A stretch of 64,000 nt of DNA from assembly GCA_902702965.1 (NCBI GenBank), contig CACRXP010000017.1, forward strand, positions 197,062 to 261,061, in the 5' to 3' direction. Position 1 is the first letter of the stretch. Each line of letters begins with the position of its first letter. Shown in pieces: positions 21,816-31,945 of this stretch. The stretch comes from Spirometra erinaceieuropaei. Taxonomy: Eukaryota; Platyhelminthes; Cestoda; Diphyllobothriidea; Diphyllobothriidae. The notes under the pieces were generated by a model. That model was not told the origin of the DNA. It was given only the letters and a program-made list of their open reading frames with translations, and searched no databases. A program made the translations under genes and the position numbers.

Positions 21816-21905
21816 TGGTAGGGGGCGCTCACCGGCGCTCTTAAGGCACAACGGAACGAGTGAGTTCCGTATGAACGATCGGTGAGCGCCCCCTACCACT
21901 ATATA
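21813..21905. repeat. nested palindrome (hairpin-forming short element)
   Basis: The arms AGTGGTAGGGGGCGCTCACC (about 21,814-21,834) and their reverse complement (21,880-21,900) enclose a second palindrome, ACGGAAC..GTTCCGT (about 21,849-21,869). The whole ~90 bp could extrude as a nested hairpin. It ends in a (TA)n run that borders the 3' end of the PLE. Probably a small MITE or PLE end structure. Confidence 0.7.
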
Positions 21906-21984
21906 TATATATATATGTACTGGAATATGGGCATCCCAAGAAACATAATTCGAAGAAGAATGAGTCCTTTGGGAAAATGAACAA

Positions 21985-22044
21985 ACTTTATTTCGTAAAT
22001 TTTCGAGTCTGGTTCCCCAGCTCGTCTTCAGACGTGTAGTAAGT
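21985..22044 (-). ncRNA. hammerhead ribozyme motif at the PLE-2 3' end
   Basis: Read on the minus strand. CTGAAGA is at 22,031-22,025, with A at the variable core position. Stem II is GAG/CUC plus CUGG/CCAG with one bulged A around a GGAA loop, and GAAA is at 22,004-22,001. A 2-nt loop follows, then UU before the predicted cut. Stem I has three proximal pairs (22,034-22,032 with 21,996-21,994) and a distal ACUU/AAGU pairing (22,044-22,041 with 21,988-21,985). The plan is identical to the motif at position 52, but the sequence is quite different. The cleavage triplet is UUU, not the usual GUC, so activity may be weak. Confidence 0.6.
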
Positions 22045-22150
22045 GTGAAGAAACAGTCAAAATTTAAACAATGCCGAAAAAATCGATATTGCTCTGTCAT
22101 GACTGAGGATAGGCTAATGATGTGGGCTGATGTCACGTCGTGATTGGCTA

Positions 22151-22585
22151 TTACCTTTTCCATTTTTCTTTGAGACTTGTGTACATGGTATCAAGGTCGA
22201 TGCGTCGATTGATGCATGAATCATCAGAGTGAATGGCCTCTAGGAATTCTCGGCCTTTCTTATATGGGCAGGAACCGACAATGCGTGTTTTATCCCAAGC
22301 GAATTTGTGCCCAGTTTCAAGAGTATGCATGGCGACTTGGGATAAGTGGTCCCGCCTCTTCACTGCCAATTGGTGTTCATGTAGGCGTGTAGAGGCGGAT
22401 TTTCCGGTTTGACCACAATACACTGCATTACAAGTGCCACATGGAATCTTATAGACTACTTCTTTCTTATCCAAATAGCCAACCCTATCCTTAGGGTGTA
22501 CAAGCTGATTGCGTAGCGTGGTAGTCGGTTTGTGAGCCACTTGTATTTGGTGCTTCCTCAGGTGTCTTGCAACGAGTTCTGACAC
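22151..22585 (-). pseudogene. PLE-2 GIY-YIG endonuclease domain
   Basis: C-terminal nuclease of the PLE protein, which nicks DNA to prime reverse transcription. Visible features are a CGTC cysteine pair, VYCGQTG followed by STRLHEH (the Tyr and Arg positions of the GIY-YIG fold), the H..H of a TLETGH segment, and a Glu in GREFLEAIHS. The order fits the CCHH-type endonucleases of animal PLEs. The frame continues upstream from the RT only if one nucleotide is restored near 22,585. The domain is otherwise uninterrupted and ends with a basic KEKWKR tail. Confidence 0.85.
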
Positions 22586-23640
22586 ATTTTAATGTAGGGA
22601 AGCGTTCGCCAATGTTTTGGTTTTGGCGTCTGATCGGAACAATCTAGTTCCTTCTCTCTTTCTTTTGATTCCTGCTCTTTCATGCATCTGCGTACAAAAT
22701 CTCTGGGGTAGCCGTTTTGGGAAAATAGGTTGAATAGATAATTGAGTTCTTCTTTGTAACCTTCGTTCTCAGAGCAATGTGTCTTTGCTCGATTAAGTAG
22801 GGTCTTAACAGCACTCCGTTTTTGAGCCATAGGGTGGTTGCTCTCGTAATGTAGGACAACTTCCGCGTAAGTTTCTTTGCGGTATACTGATGTCTGGAAT
22901 GTCCCGTCAGTTTTTCGCTGTACGAGGACATCAAGAAATGGGAGTGTGCTGTTTGCTTCTCTTTCGAGCGTGAACGTAATACCCGGTAGTGTTGAGTTGA
23001 TAGCTTTATGCAGAGTTTCTAGTTGATCTTTCTTGACGATGACAAAGGTGTCATCGACGTAGCGTACCCACAATTTGGGATTGAATAATGGTAAGGCCAT
23101 AGCCTCTAATTTTTGCATTGTGACTTCAGCCAAAAATCCAGAAATAGGTGACCCCATAGGAGCCCCTTTCAGCTGTCGATAACATTCATGTGCGAACGAG
23201 AAGTTCGTTTCCAGACATAGGTCCAAGAGCTCAAGCAAGGCAGATGCAGGAACATCCATGTCGTAGGACTGTAAGAGTTCTTCTGTGCACTGCCTTGCCA
23301 AATCGAGTGGTATGGACGTGAATAGAGAGATGACATCGAACGACACCATTATCTCATCTGATTCAATAGTGAGTCCTCTTAATTTGTCTAGGAATTCAAC
23401 TGAATTCTCGATTGAAGTCTCACAATCCTTTGTTAAGGGATGGAGTTTGTGGAATAGCCATTTAGAGATTTTGTAATTTGGTGCACCGATTAGTGATACT
23501 ATCGGTCGTAATGGTACGTCAGGTTTGTGGACTTTCGGTAGTCCATAGATTTTAGCGATTGTTGGTTCAGTTTGTCTCAGGGATTTCGCGATTTCTCCGG
23601 GTAGTTGTTTCTTTCCTGCAAGACGTTTCAGCACAGGCAA
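22558..23640 (-). pseudogene. PLE-2 reverse transcriptase
   Basis: About 360 open codons. Motifs in order are YGLPKVHKPDVPLRPIVS (RT motif 1-2 of PLEs, about 23,555-23,500), MVSFDVISLFTSIP (first catalytic Asp, about 23,350-23,310), GAPMGSPISGFLAEV (about 23,165-23,120), WVRYVDDTFVIV (catalytic DD, about 23,070-23,035) and LPFLDVLVQR (about 22,945-22,915). All three catalytic Asp residues are intact. The frame runs to a TGA at 22,558 shortly after LPYIK, where the sister frame takes over into the endonuclease. The first recognisable codon is at the truncation point, so no natural start is present. Confidence 0.88.
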
Positions 23641-25430
23641 CCGCCTACCAGGCCGAGGTCGGCCAATGTATGATAGCAGAGGGGAAACGGCAGAGAATGG
23701 GGGTAGATTAATACATCACTCTATCGGCCTTTTTAGCCTTCATTCATCTAATCATCACTCTGACCACCAGCTGGGACCGGAAACACAAACATTCGCACAA
23801 GCACAACTGAAGCAGCTGTTCAGCCAATGGGGTCTACCAGATGGGTCATAAGCACTCCATCGAACCGAGGTTCATCAGTGCCTCGCCACCTGCCAGTCTT
23901 GTCGCTGCCAATGGGGTATGTATTCCATCATATCATGTTTTCTACAGAGGCAGAAGACGTTGTGATTACTCTGCCACGCCTAACGGGGTAAATAAACGCT
24001 ATTTTATGTGATTTTGGTCGAAACCATTAACGTCGATTTAACGTTTTAAACGTCTGGCCCTGCAAAATATTACAGCGAATACACCTGTTGTTTGTTTTGT
24101 CATATTCATAAGGGTTTTCCTATAGAAAACTAGGAATCAAACAAGGCTTAATTTGAAGCCTATTATACCATCATAAACATTATTTGAACTAGCTCAACTC
24201 ATGTTAACCCAAATTGTGAAATGTATTTTCGACTAGAAATAACTACCTGGGAGGTTCGTAATGCCGAAATGATGGGGCATTGTCCCAAAGTTTATCAGGT
24301 GCGCTAGGACGCCTGCCAGAAAAAATCGCATACGCTACGGTGATTGTTTATGCTGAAAAATTTTTGCACAAGGTATGGGTGCTTTTAAATGTCGAAACAC
24401 TCTAAGAGAAGTTTAAGCAAACGCTGCTCACCAGCGCACATTTTCTAGAATAGGAAATGTCCATAAAATGCCACAGTTCAATAGGAAACTTTATAGATGT
24501 GATTTTTAGGATCAAAATATGCACCCAAAGATCATCATTCTTATTTGCTAGCTTATCCTACTCTTAAACTGTGCAGCATGTTCCACGCTCATTGCATACG
24601 AGCCCCACAAGATGTGTGTTCCATACAGTGAGTCTTATTCATCTCACCTCATTGTAGGCTCCTTCAAAATTACATACGTTTGAGAAAATGTCAGTGCGTA
24701 AACAAGGGGACCAAAGGTCGGGGATTGCATTAAACACCCCAATTGGGAAGATTAAAAGAACTTCGGGAGAACCGAAATGTCCTTGTGAGATGGAACAGAT
24801 GTCGTTATAATGGCCAGTGGAGACCAGATAGCAAAGATACGGCCCATATTCCCTGATCAAAAGAAATTCAGAAAGGTAGAAAAAGAAAAGCATCTTACCG
24901 TTGAGGTAGAGGGACAACTGATTGACTCTTTAATTATGCACCATGCAGGAGGTTGCATAACTGATTCACCTCAGGGATATTTGCGATATTTAATCCTTAC
25001 AGCCAGATTTAAAGAAGAAATCCGTTTTTAAACAAACGCTCATTTTTTTGTGGGAATCTCTTAAAATAGTCGCTTATCGTGTTGCTCCTGCTGCACGGCT
25101 GTTGCACTAACTTACACCTTGCAGAGTCTATGTTGTTGTAACCACACTATACGAAAGGACGAAAAGCAGCTGGTCAGAAATAAAACGAAGAGAAGCAGAC
25201 ACTAAGACAATGCCCGTTGAAGTTACTCTCTCAAGTAGAGGACCTCTGTCGAGGTCCAGTGAATGTGAAATCCAGGAACGAGACGCGGTAACAGGAAAGG
25301 CGATGCATCTGCAAAAGCACTGAACTGCCATGGTTTCAACGGTATCAGTTTGTCTAAATGTATCCTGGTTGGGCTGTTAAAGATTAAAAATAAACACCAG
25401 TAATGTGTGGTTAACGTTTACGTTTAAGCG
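23641..25430. other. unassigned interval
   Basis: At 23,641 the PLE match stops and unrelated sequence begins. A 73-codon open stretch at 24,810-25,031 on the plus strand (HHAGGCITDSPQGYLRYL) shows no recognisable domain. No RNA gene, strong palindrome or known repeat was seen. Confidence 0.35.
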
Positions 25431-25439
25431 CCCATTACA

Positions 25440-26634
25440 TGTTGATATCCCTCCGGACCTGGCTCAGTTCCTTTTACTATTTCCCAAAACATACTGCAAA
25501 TAGGAGATCAAATCGATATATCGATTTATGTTTGACTGAGCTGAATGCATTGCGTGCAGAAATTCATGACTTATTCATCCGTATACTGGTGTTGCGTGAA
25601 ACTTCCAACCCCCTCCTCAGAATGTTCTGCATTAATATGCACATGTGGTTTATACGGCTACCGGGAAATACGTGCAGTCATACGCTAAAATGCGTGTATG
25701 CATATTTAATTTAATACGGCTAAATAATTATTTATTCGTCATCATATTTATCGAATCATCTCAAGCTTAACTCAAGCCCACGATGTCAAGATTTGCTAGG
25801 CGATATGCAATTCCAGCAAAGTACGATGTTAAATACTGCGTAGAAGATGAAGGTTGTAGACAGTTGCGAGTATTTCTACCATTAAATACCAGTCACGAAT
25901 GCTGTGGCCAACGCGCGTTTTTGGATAAAAAGACACCCACCAGAGCCTCTGATCGAAGGTCGTTCCGTGAATGTAACCGATGGCGACCAGTGTTCGACAG
26001 TTGAAAAACTGTACAACCAACATCTACAAAACTCTGCAATAAGCATTACAAGAATAACGACTCAACATGCCATGATCGCTGGTATGTCTACCTACTTGTT
26101 CTACCGCTGAGATCGCAGAAACATTTACAAGAACATTTTAGTCTCTAGGTCGAGCCGTGCATTTTCGTCTACTCTCCCTCGCATATGTGCTCATATCTTA
26201 ACACGAATGTACTTGATCAGTCTTTCTTGCTCTACACGTTCAAACATCTGCAGTAATGCAGAAAACGTGCTCAGAAACGAAACGGTTGTCTATTAACTTT
26301 ACATGTAACATGCTAAAGGCAAAATATAATTGATAGTTGAAAATGTCGTTAAAGAGTGTAAATTTTAGCGTCTAAAAGTGAGCTAGTGGGTTTTTCGTTT
26401 TAATATGCATTGTTTGACTTTTTGTAGGTTAAAGCTAAGCAGCCTACGCCTTGCCTGGTATTCAAGAAAATAACAGTCCCTTCCTACATAATTTGTTGTT
26501 CTGAATATATCCGAGTTAATGGCACGTGTTTTATTGTCATGCAGTTACTGCTCTTCACCGTAGAGGCATGCTTCCTTGCAAAATGTATTTATGCCTTCCT
26601 TATTTGTTTTAAATGGCACCACACATTGAAGTAA
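25440..26634 (+). other. gene-like duplicated locus (family 2, copy A)
   Basis: The whole ~1.2 kb aligns with 62.94-64.0 kb in the same orientation. A candidate exon starts at 25,800 after a conserved acceptor (CTAG) and reads EDEGCRQLRVFLPLNTSHEC, with an NTS glycosylation sequon and several Cys. A second candidate exon starts at 26,428 after TTTTTGTAG. It is open for 69 codons to a TAA at 26,632, or splices at GTAAGT (26,631). It contains VKAKQPTPCLVF and an NGT sequon. An intermediate block at 26,060-26,125 carries a TGA. No family is recognised and no start codon or signal peptide is assigned in this copy. Gene or pseudogene status is open. Confidence 0.4.
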
Positions 26635-26689
26635 GTGAAGAAAAAGAGTCGAGCACCGGAACACTTCGTTTAATGTCCTAAGCATTTAG

Positions 26690-26740
26690 ACTGGTACAGG
26701 AATCCATTGTCAGAGGTAGTGACAGAAACAGAACAAGCGG
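26690..26740 (-). other. degenerate hammerhead-like remnant near the PLE-3 3' end
   Basis: The minus strand reads CTCTGACAATGGATTCC near 26,718-26,702. It resembles the CTCTGATGATGGATTC start of the motif at position 60, but the core CTGATGA and the GAAA are lost. Its place just past the 3' end of a minus-strand PLE is what an ancestral PLE ribozyme would predict. Weak evidence on its own. Confidence 0.3.
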
Positions 26741-26861
26741 CAGTTATAGGGCATGTAGGCATAAATCACCGACCGACGGCGCACGACTGGAGGTGACTAC
26801 GCAAAGCTCTGTACGCCAGCGCTAGATCGATAAATCGATTGACCGAGTTCTGATCCCAGGC

Positions 26862-28130
26862 TCAGGGTTCATTCAATTCTCGGCCTGTTTTGTTTCCGGC
26901 GTGGGTGACTATTTTGGTGGCTGCGAAGTTAAACTCGTGACCCATTTCGTGGGTGTTGGCGGCCCCTTGTGATAATGTGTCGCCTCGTCGCACAGCCAGC
27001 CTATGTTCGTTTATGCGCGATCCGAGCATGCGCCCACTCTGTCCTGTGTAGTTACAAGGACAATTTTGACACGGAATGCGATACACTACTCCAGCTAGCT
27101 CATCAGTCTTTAACCGGTCTTTGATTTTAATGACCCTATTGCTCATGGTGGCTTTGGGGCGGTGTGCAATTCTAACTCCGCAGCAATGCGCTCAGTCGTT
27201 CCTGAAACGCCCTTGATGTATGGCAGAAAATGCCATATCGTCGGTGGCGTTGATGTTCGAGTTCTCTGGTGGCGACCGCGTAGGGAGCGACTTATGAATG
27301 CCCTCAGATGGCCATTTTGCACAAACTGATCGCGAAGATAGCGGGCCTCACGGGCCTCCGGTTTGCTGCATTGAGTTTAAATTCGTTTTAAGAACGTCGT
27401 CACACAGCTTCGATTGTGAGCCACACAGCTGTGTGGTGTTCGTTGCCTTCCTATAAATCCTCGTTTCCAGTTTACCATTAGGTTTCGTTTGACAAGCACA
27501 TCCAGGAAGGGCAACTGCCGTTCCTGTTCTTCTTCCCTCGTGCATTTTATATCAGGGAAGACTGCTTTGAGCAGGCTGTGAAAATGTTGCGGTATGTCCT
27601 TCATTACGTTGACGAACGTGTCGTCAACGTAACGGCGCCAAAACACCGGTTTATGTTGGAGGAAGACAATATTTTCTAACTCCTGTAGGACCAGTTCTGC
27701 CACTAAACCGGAGACCGGTGGGCCCATTGGGGTTCCCTTGACTTGTTCGTAGGTCTCCAGCAAAAGTGAAGAAAGATTGTTGGCAGAATTTAAAGAGCCT
27801 CATGAGGTGTTCAATTTTGAGTGCATTCTGAGTCTTATCGTACGCCTTTTCAAGTCTCTTGCGCAAGACTTTGCGGGCCAAGTTTGGTGGGATAGATGTG
27901 AATAACGACGTCACATCGAAGGAGACCATGATTTCGTCCAAATAAATCTTCCGACCTCGGGGATCTATGCGGAATTGAGAAGCTGATCAAACTGAGGTAG
28001 TCGAATTGCCTTGGAGAAACTTCAGTTTTGAGTACATCTACTTTGCGAAATTGTGGGTTGGGCTGCCTTTTAGGACAACGACTGGCCGAAGTGGGACATT
28101 TGCTTTATCGATTGTTGGCAGACCATTGGA
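26862..28130 (-). mobile_element. Penelope-like element (PLE-3), 5'-truncated and decayed
   Basis: On the minus strand the match starts at NGLPTIDKANVPLRPVV (about 28,120-28,070), at the same protein position where PLE-2 is truncated. It then shows MVSFDVTSLFTSIPPNLARK (about 27,930-27,870), KGTPMGPPVSGLVAELV (about 27,745-27,690), FWRRYVDDTFVNV (about 27,645-27,605) and LPFLDVLVKR. A GIY-YIG domain follows at 27,146-26,862, with CQNCPCNYTGQSG, GSRINEH and HEMGHEF. At least four frameshifts or stops disable it. Same PLE lineage as PLE-2 by motif layout, but well diverged. Confidence 0.85.
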
Positions 28131-28840
28131 GGAAATCGATTTCTAACGATTTTAATCGTAGACATAAGTTAAGAGTTCTATATCCGTTTAGCAAAACACA
28201 CATTAATATTTATCAAAAGAAAACACGCCATGCGTCCAGGTCTTTAGAAAGACATCAGGGGAAAGAGTTATGCAGATTAAACACTGTGTTTGCCAAATGC
28301 GTTCATCCAAATGACAAATGACATGCACATCATTGTTTTATAATCTGAATGCTTTTTTTAATTCACAAGAGTGTGATTGTGAAAATTAGTCCATTTCATT
28401 ATTTAGAGGTTTAATTCAGTCGAAATTTGGTGTTCATTAAAATGACAAACTTTATCGTTCAGTATGATCAGACCAACCACGAGGAATTACCTATGTCTGC
28501 AGTCATATATTAGGGATTGACTCGAATTGACAGAAAATGATTGCACAAGTAGAATTGACAAACGAATTGATATTCTAAATATATATATATATATCACTGT
28601 CTAGTAACACAGTCATAAACCTGCCTGGTTTGATCAGAGAGTAAGAAATATCCTTGATTTTCAAACAGTAGAGCAGATGGTACACATGTATACTTAAATA
28701 TCGAATGTTGCCTTAAGGTGACATAGGTGAAGTTGAATTGCGGCTCTTGCGAATTTGCTGTTGGAGCTGTTGTTTGTCAGACGTAATTGACTACATTGAC
28801 GCTGGTGATTTTCTTTATGACAAAGTAAGTTGTAGGCGCG
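28131..28840. other. unassigned AT-rich interval
   Basis: No gene is supported. It holds a short (TA)n at about 28,578-28,592. A segment near 28,735-28,820 is weakly similar to the repeat at 30.8 and 43.0 kb. Confidence 0.35.
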
Positions 28841-29453
28841 TAAGTAGGTGATGATAAAGTCCTTCAATCACATACTCAAAGGAAGGGCATAGTTCGGTTT
28901 TGAAATAGTTTCTAATTGTTTGTAATATCATGAAATGGCCGCTCACAAAACGCCCTGTCCGCGCATTTACGAATTTGACGTGTTAAGTTAACCATATGGC
29001 TCAAATCCACTGCCACATTTTATGAAACCTATATGGTCCTCCTTTATTATCGTAGAGAAATGTGTGGTTTTCCGTACACGAAAAACATACGGCTTGTAGT
29101 TTGGAAACCCTGAATCCAGTTTTGTCGGGCAGAGCGGGTTAACAATTATTTGGCGTTTAGGAAGTTTACGAAAACCGACTTTTACTCTTCTTTTAAGTAT
29201 GGCATTGGAAGATGACGTACTTGTCCACCGAATGAGCAAAGACTGAATATGTTTATTCATGTCTTCAACGAAATATAATAAGACGTTCAGAGGCATCAAA
29301 AATCAATGATAAAAGTGCATGTTATTTAGTGGTCATTTTTAAAGAATTCAGTTTTTGCATGAAGACTGGCGGAAGTTTATTTAGAAAGCCGGCATCCTAA
29401 GGTAACTGGAATATGATAGGATTACTTTGCAGGCGGAGTTTGCCCACCTGTTG
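28840..29453 (+). repeat. foldback (MITE-like) element, internally deleted copy
   Basis: The right end, GAGTTTGCCCACCTGTTG (29,436-29,453), matches the terminus of the copies ending at 51,541 and 60,694. Internal blocks align to 50.93-51.43 kb, including GCTCAAATCCACTGCC versus GTGAAATCCACTGCA and the CATCAAAAATCAATGA segment. The left terminus is eroded. Confidence 0.55.
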
Positions 29454-29469
29454 TTTATGCATCATCACG

Positions 29470-29610
29470 CATACCAGAAAAACACGGAGAAAGCTGGGGG
29501 ACACACTGACGAGCCGAACCCCTCGCAGCTGCGTTAGGCAGCGGCATACGATATGCAAAACAGGCGTGTCTGTGCTTTTAGGTAATACCTGTGTTGTTAC
29601 TATGGTAAAT
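29470..29610 (-). repeat. short dispersed repeat R57, inverted copy
   Basis: On the minus strand it contains GCCGCTGCCTAACGCAGCTG, then CGAGGGGTTCGGCTCGTCAG and a TTTCTGGTA end. It matches 56,780-56,905 and 57,125-57,265. No coding function is evident. Confidence 0.5.
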
Positions 29611-30439
29611 GCCCTATATGCATTACATGTTATTATATCACTTCCGGGGTAGTCGGACCTGAAAGGTAGTGTACATCAAGTGCAGTATACAAACGTTAAT
29701 CGTGCCTTTACGAGAGAGGCCTTTTTTGCAAAAAGTAAAGCTACCAATCCCTGCCTATACAGTTTACTTGGAGACTAGCAGGCATTACCAGAACATAATG
29801 TTTCGGAAAGTATAAAAAATACATTCATCAGAAAAAAACGCTTCCGATTTAAAACTACTTCTATCATGCTGTAAGCAGATTGCTTTTTGAGTTGGGGTAA
29901 GGTCGACATTCCTTAACAAAAAATTGAGGAATTTGGTCCCTCAGAAATTCATTGAAATTGAAACTCGAAATGTGCTTACGTTTAAAACAACATTTCACAG
30001 CCACCAATGTATGCAAAAAAGCTCGTTCTGTTGCACGGACTTCCACATTATTTGTGCCATTATGATTTAAAATTATACAAAAATGCTGAATACTAAATAC
30101 GAAGTGCGTAAATAGTAAGTCGCATTTTCCTGTGGAAGGTTTTTTATATATGAATGTTTTCAGATGCCTACAAGTATTACGAGGTGTTTGCACAGACAAT
30201 AATAACAAAGGTTGTATAAAGATATCAAACTGCCGGGGCTGGTGTTGCCCTTTTCTTTGGCTTACAAGACGAAAAAATCGAAAACAACTTTCGGAGTGTA
30301 AAAAAGGTTTATAAGTTTAAGATTTTTAGATTAAACGAAGTCCAGCTTGCAGAGGCACTCGGCATCCAGACTTAGCCTTAGAAGTGGATTTCCCAAATGG
30401 TCCCTATCATGCCCATGCTAACAGTAGTAAAATGCATGC

Positions 30440-30960
30440 CATACCAGTTTGAATATCTGTTTTACAAAAGGATACTGCTAAACTGTTTATTTTCCTTATA
30501 CAATATCATGTTCTTTGAAAAATAAGAGCGATTTTCAAAAAAATGAAATTGACATATGTTGACAAGGGTCATGCCAGTTGACTTGGCGACAGTTCAAGAG
30601 GTCATTTATATCATATGAAGCCGTCACGTACGCACAAGTAAAATAACCAGAGTTAAACACAACTGAAAGGTTAATTTTCGGGGTAGGTAATTATTAGATT
30701 CTGAAAAACAGAATACAAATCGACCCATAATATGTTATTGCAGTTTTAAGGCGACATCGGGCAGGTTCATTGCCGCGGGATAGTTTTGACGTCTAACATG
30801 GAGTAAGTTGGATTCAGTATTAATGATATCGTGAAAGGATGTCGTCGGTTGTAACTGATGACATTGATGCTGACGGTTTTTGGCAAGGCAACGTAAATAT
30901 AACTTTAATGGTTACAGTAAGGTAAATCTAGCTTTTGTTTTTCCGGCCGGTTTTATGAAA
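30440..30960 (+). repeat. dispersed repeat R43, copy 1
   Basis: Aligns with 43,720-44,165: ATATCATGTTCTTTGAAAA versus ATATCGTGTTCTTTGAAGA, and GGCGACAGTTCAAGAGGTC versus GGCGGTAGTTCAAGAGGTC. The tail, GGATGTCGTCGGTTG..GATGACATTGATGCTG, also matches 43,018-43,055. No gene is recognised. Confidence 0.5.
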
Positions 30961-31900
30961 GGCGGCCATGAATGACCTCCTTTGTTGACGGGGAATGCAC
31001 GTGGATTTCAGGCGTGGAATACATGCCGGATTACAAGACTTCAGGCATCCTGACAACTAATATCCGACAATATCAGACTAATAGCTTGAAAAATTCTGTC
31101 CTTCAGTCCGTGGACACCGACATAGTAAGGCGCACTATGTTCCTATTTTGAGTCTCGTGATGTCATTCCTCTTTCCGTGTCATTTTATGAAATGTGCGTG
31201 GGAAGTTTCTTGAGAAAAAATGGAATGTATTTCTGATCTGAAGTTACGCGGCCTCATCTGCTACATAACTAGCATCTGGAAACGGGCAGCTGGATGCGGG
31301 ACTCGTCCACTATTCTGCTCTCATCCTCTATCTAATTGCTGCGATTATTTGTGTAAACTCTAAAATGTTTCAAAACTGATCACAAACATATATATCGTAA
31401 ACATTGTGTCATTTTGTAGAATTTTAGAATACTGTGTACAAGTAGAATTAATCCTCAGAAGCACAGTGCCCCCAGGCAAAAGCTTCAAATTCGCTATAAA
31501 GGACTTTGAACACGACGGTGAGTCCGGCCGGTTCGCATCAGTAGACTGCGCAGTCCTTCTGAAAAGTCGAGCAGTGTGTGGTTAGATAACTTGTCTTTTT
31601 TTAATACTTATGGCTTAGGTCGTTTAAGGTAGACCGATCTAAAAATGCATTGTGTAAAACACTTAGGTGCAAGGAAGCTTGCCTGAGTAGACAACCATCC
31701 AGTTACATTTGACCGAGAAAAGGAACGCGATCAATCAGATGAAATTCCATTACACCAGGAAATGTGGACCAGAGTTAACTTTTGAATACAAACATTTGCC
31801 TTACTCATGTATATTAAGTAAATACACGGAAGGTTATCAACATAAATGAAGGTTTGCGAATCTTCAACTATTATCAAATATTAATAAGAAACGGTGGCGC
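30961..31900. other. unassigned interval
   Basis: No open frame, RNA gene or repeat could be supported. It lies beyond the 3' end of the interrupted PLE-4. Confidence 0.3.
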
Positions 31901-31904
31901 GCGG

Positions 31905-31945
31905 ACACTGCTTCCGAATACTTCTCGTCAGGGCAATACATTTAA
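31905..31945 (-). other. candidate degenerate hammerhead at the PLE-4 3' end
   Basis: The minus strand reads CCTGACGAGAAGTATTCGG, then AAGCAGTGTCCGCG. CTGACGA fits the first core strand, and GAA/UUC around GUA could be a short stem II. The second strand is GGAAGC rather than GAAA followed by a cleavage site. Its position at the 3' side of a minus-strand PLE is suggestive, but the core is damaged. Confidence 0.3.

Larger units (their letters stand above)
21918..23640 (-). mobile_element. Penelope-like element (PLE-2), 5'-truncated
   Basis: The minus strand carries a reverse transcriptase, a GIY-YIG endonuclease, a ~230-bp 3' region and a hammerhead motif, ending at a short (TA)n. It lacks the N-terminal ~250-300 codons of a full PLE protein and starts just upstream of the YGLPKVHK motif. 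The two coding halves are each open but in different frames. Of the five PLE remnants in this window it is the best preserved. Confidence 0.9.

Noticed and set aside
21430..21821. Two open frames of ~100 codons with long IYIYIY runs
   Set aside because: They are translations of a (TA)n microsatellite plus a SINE; no protein is supported.
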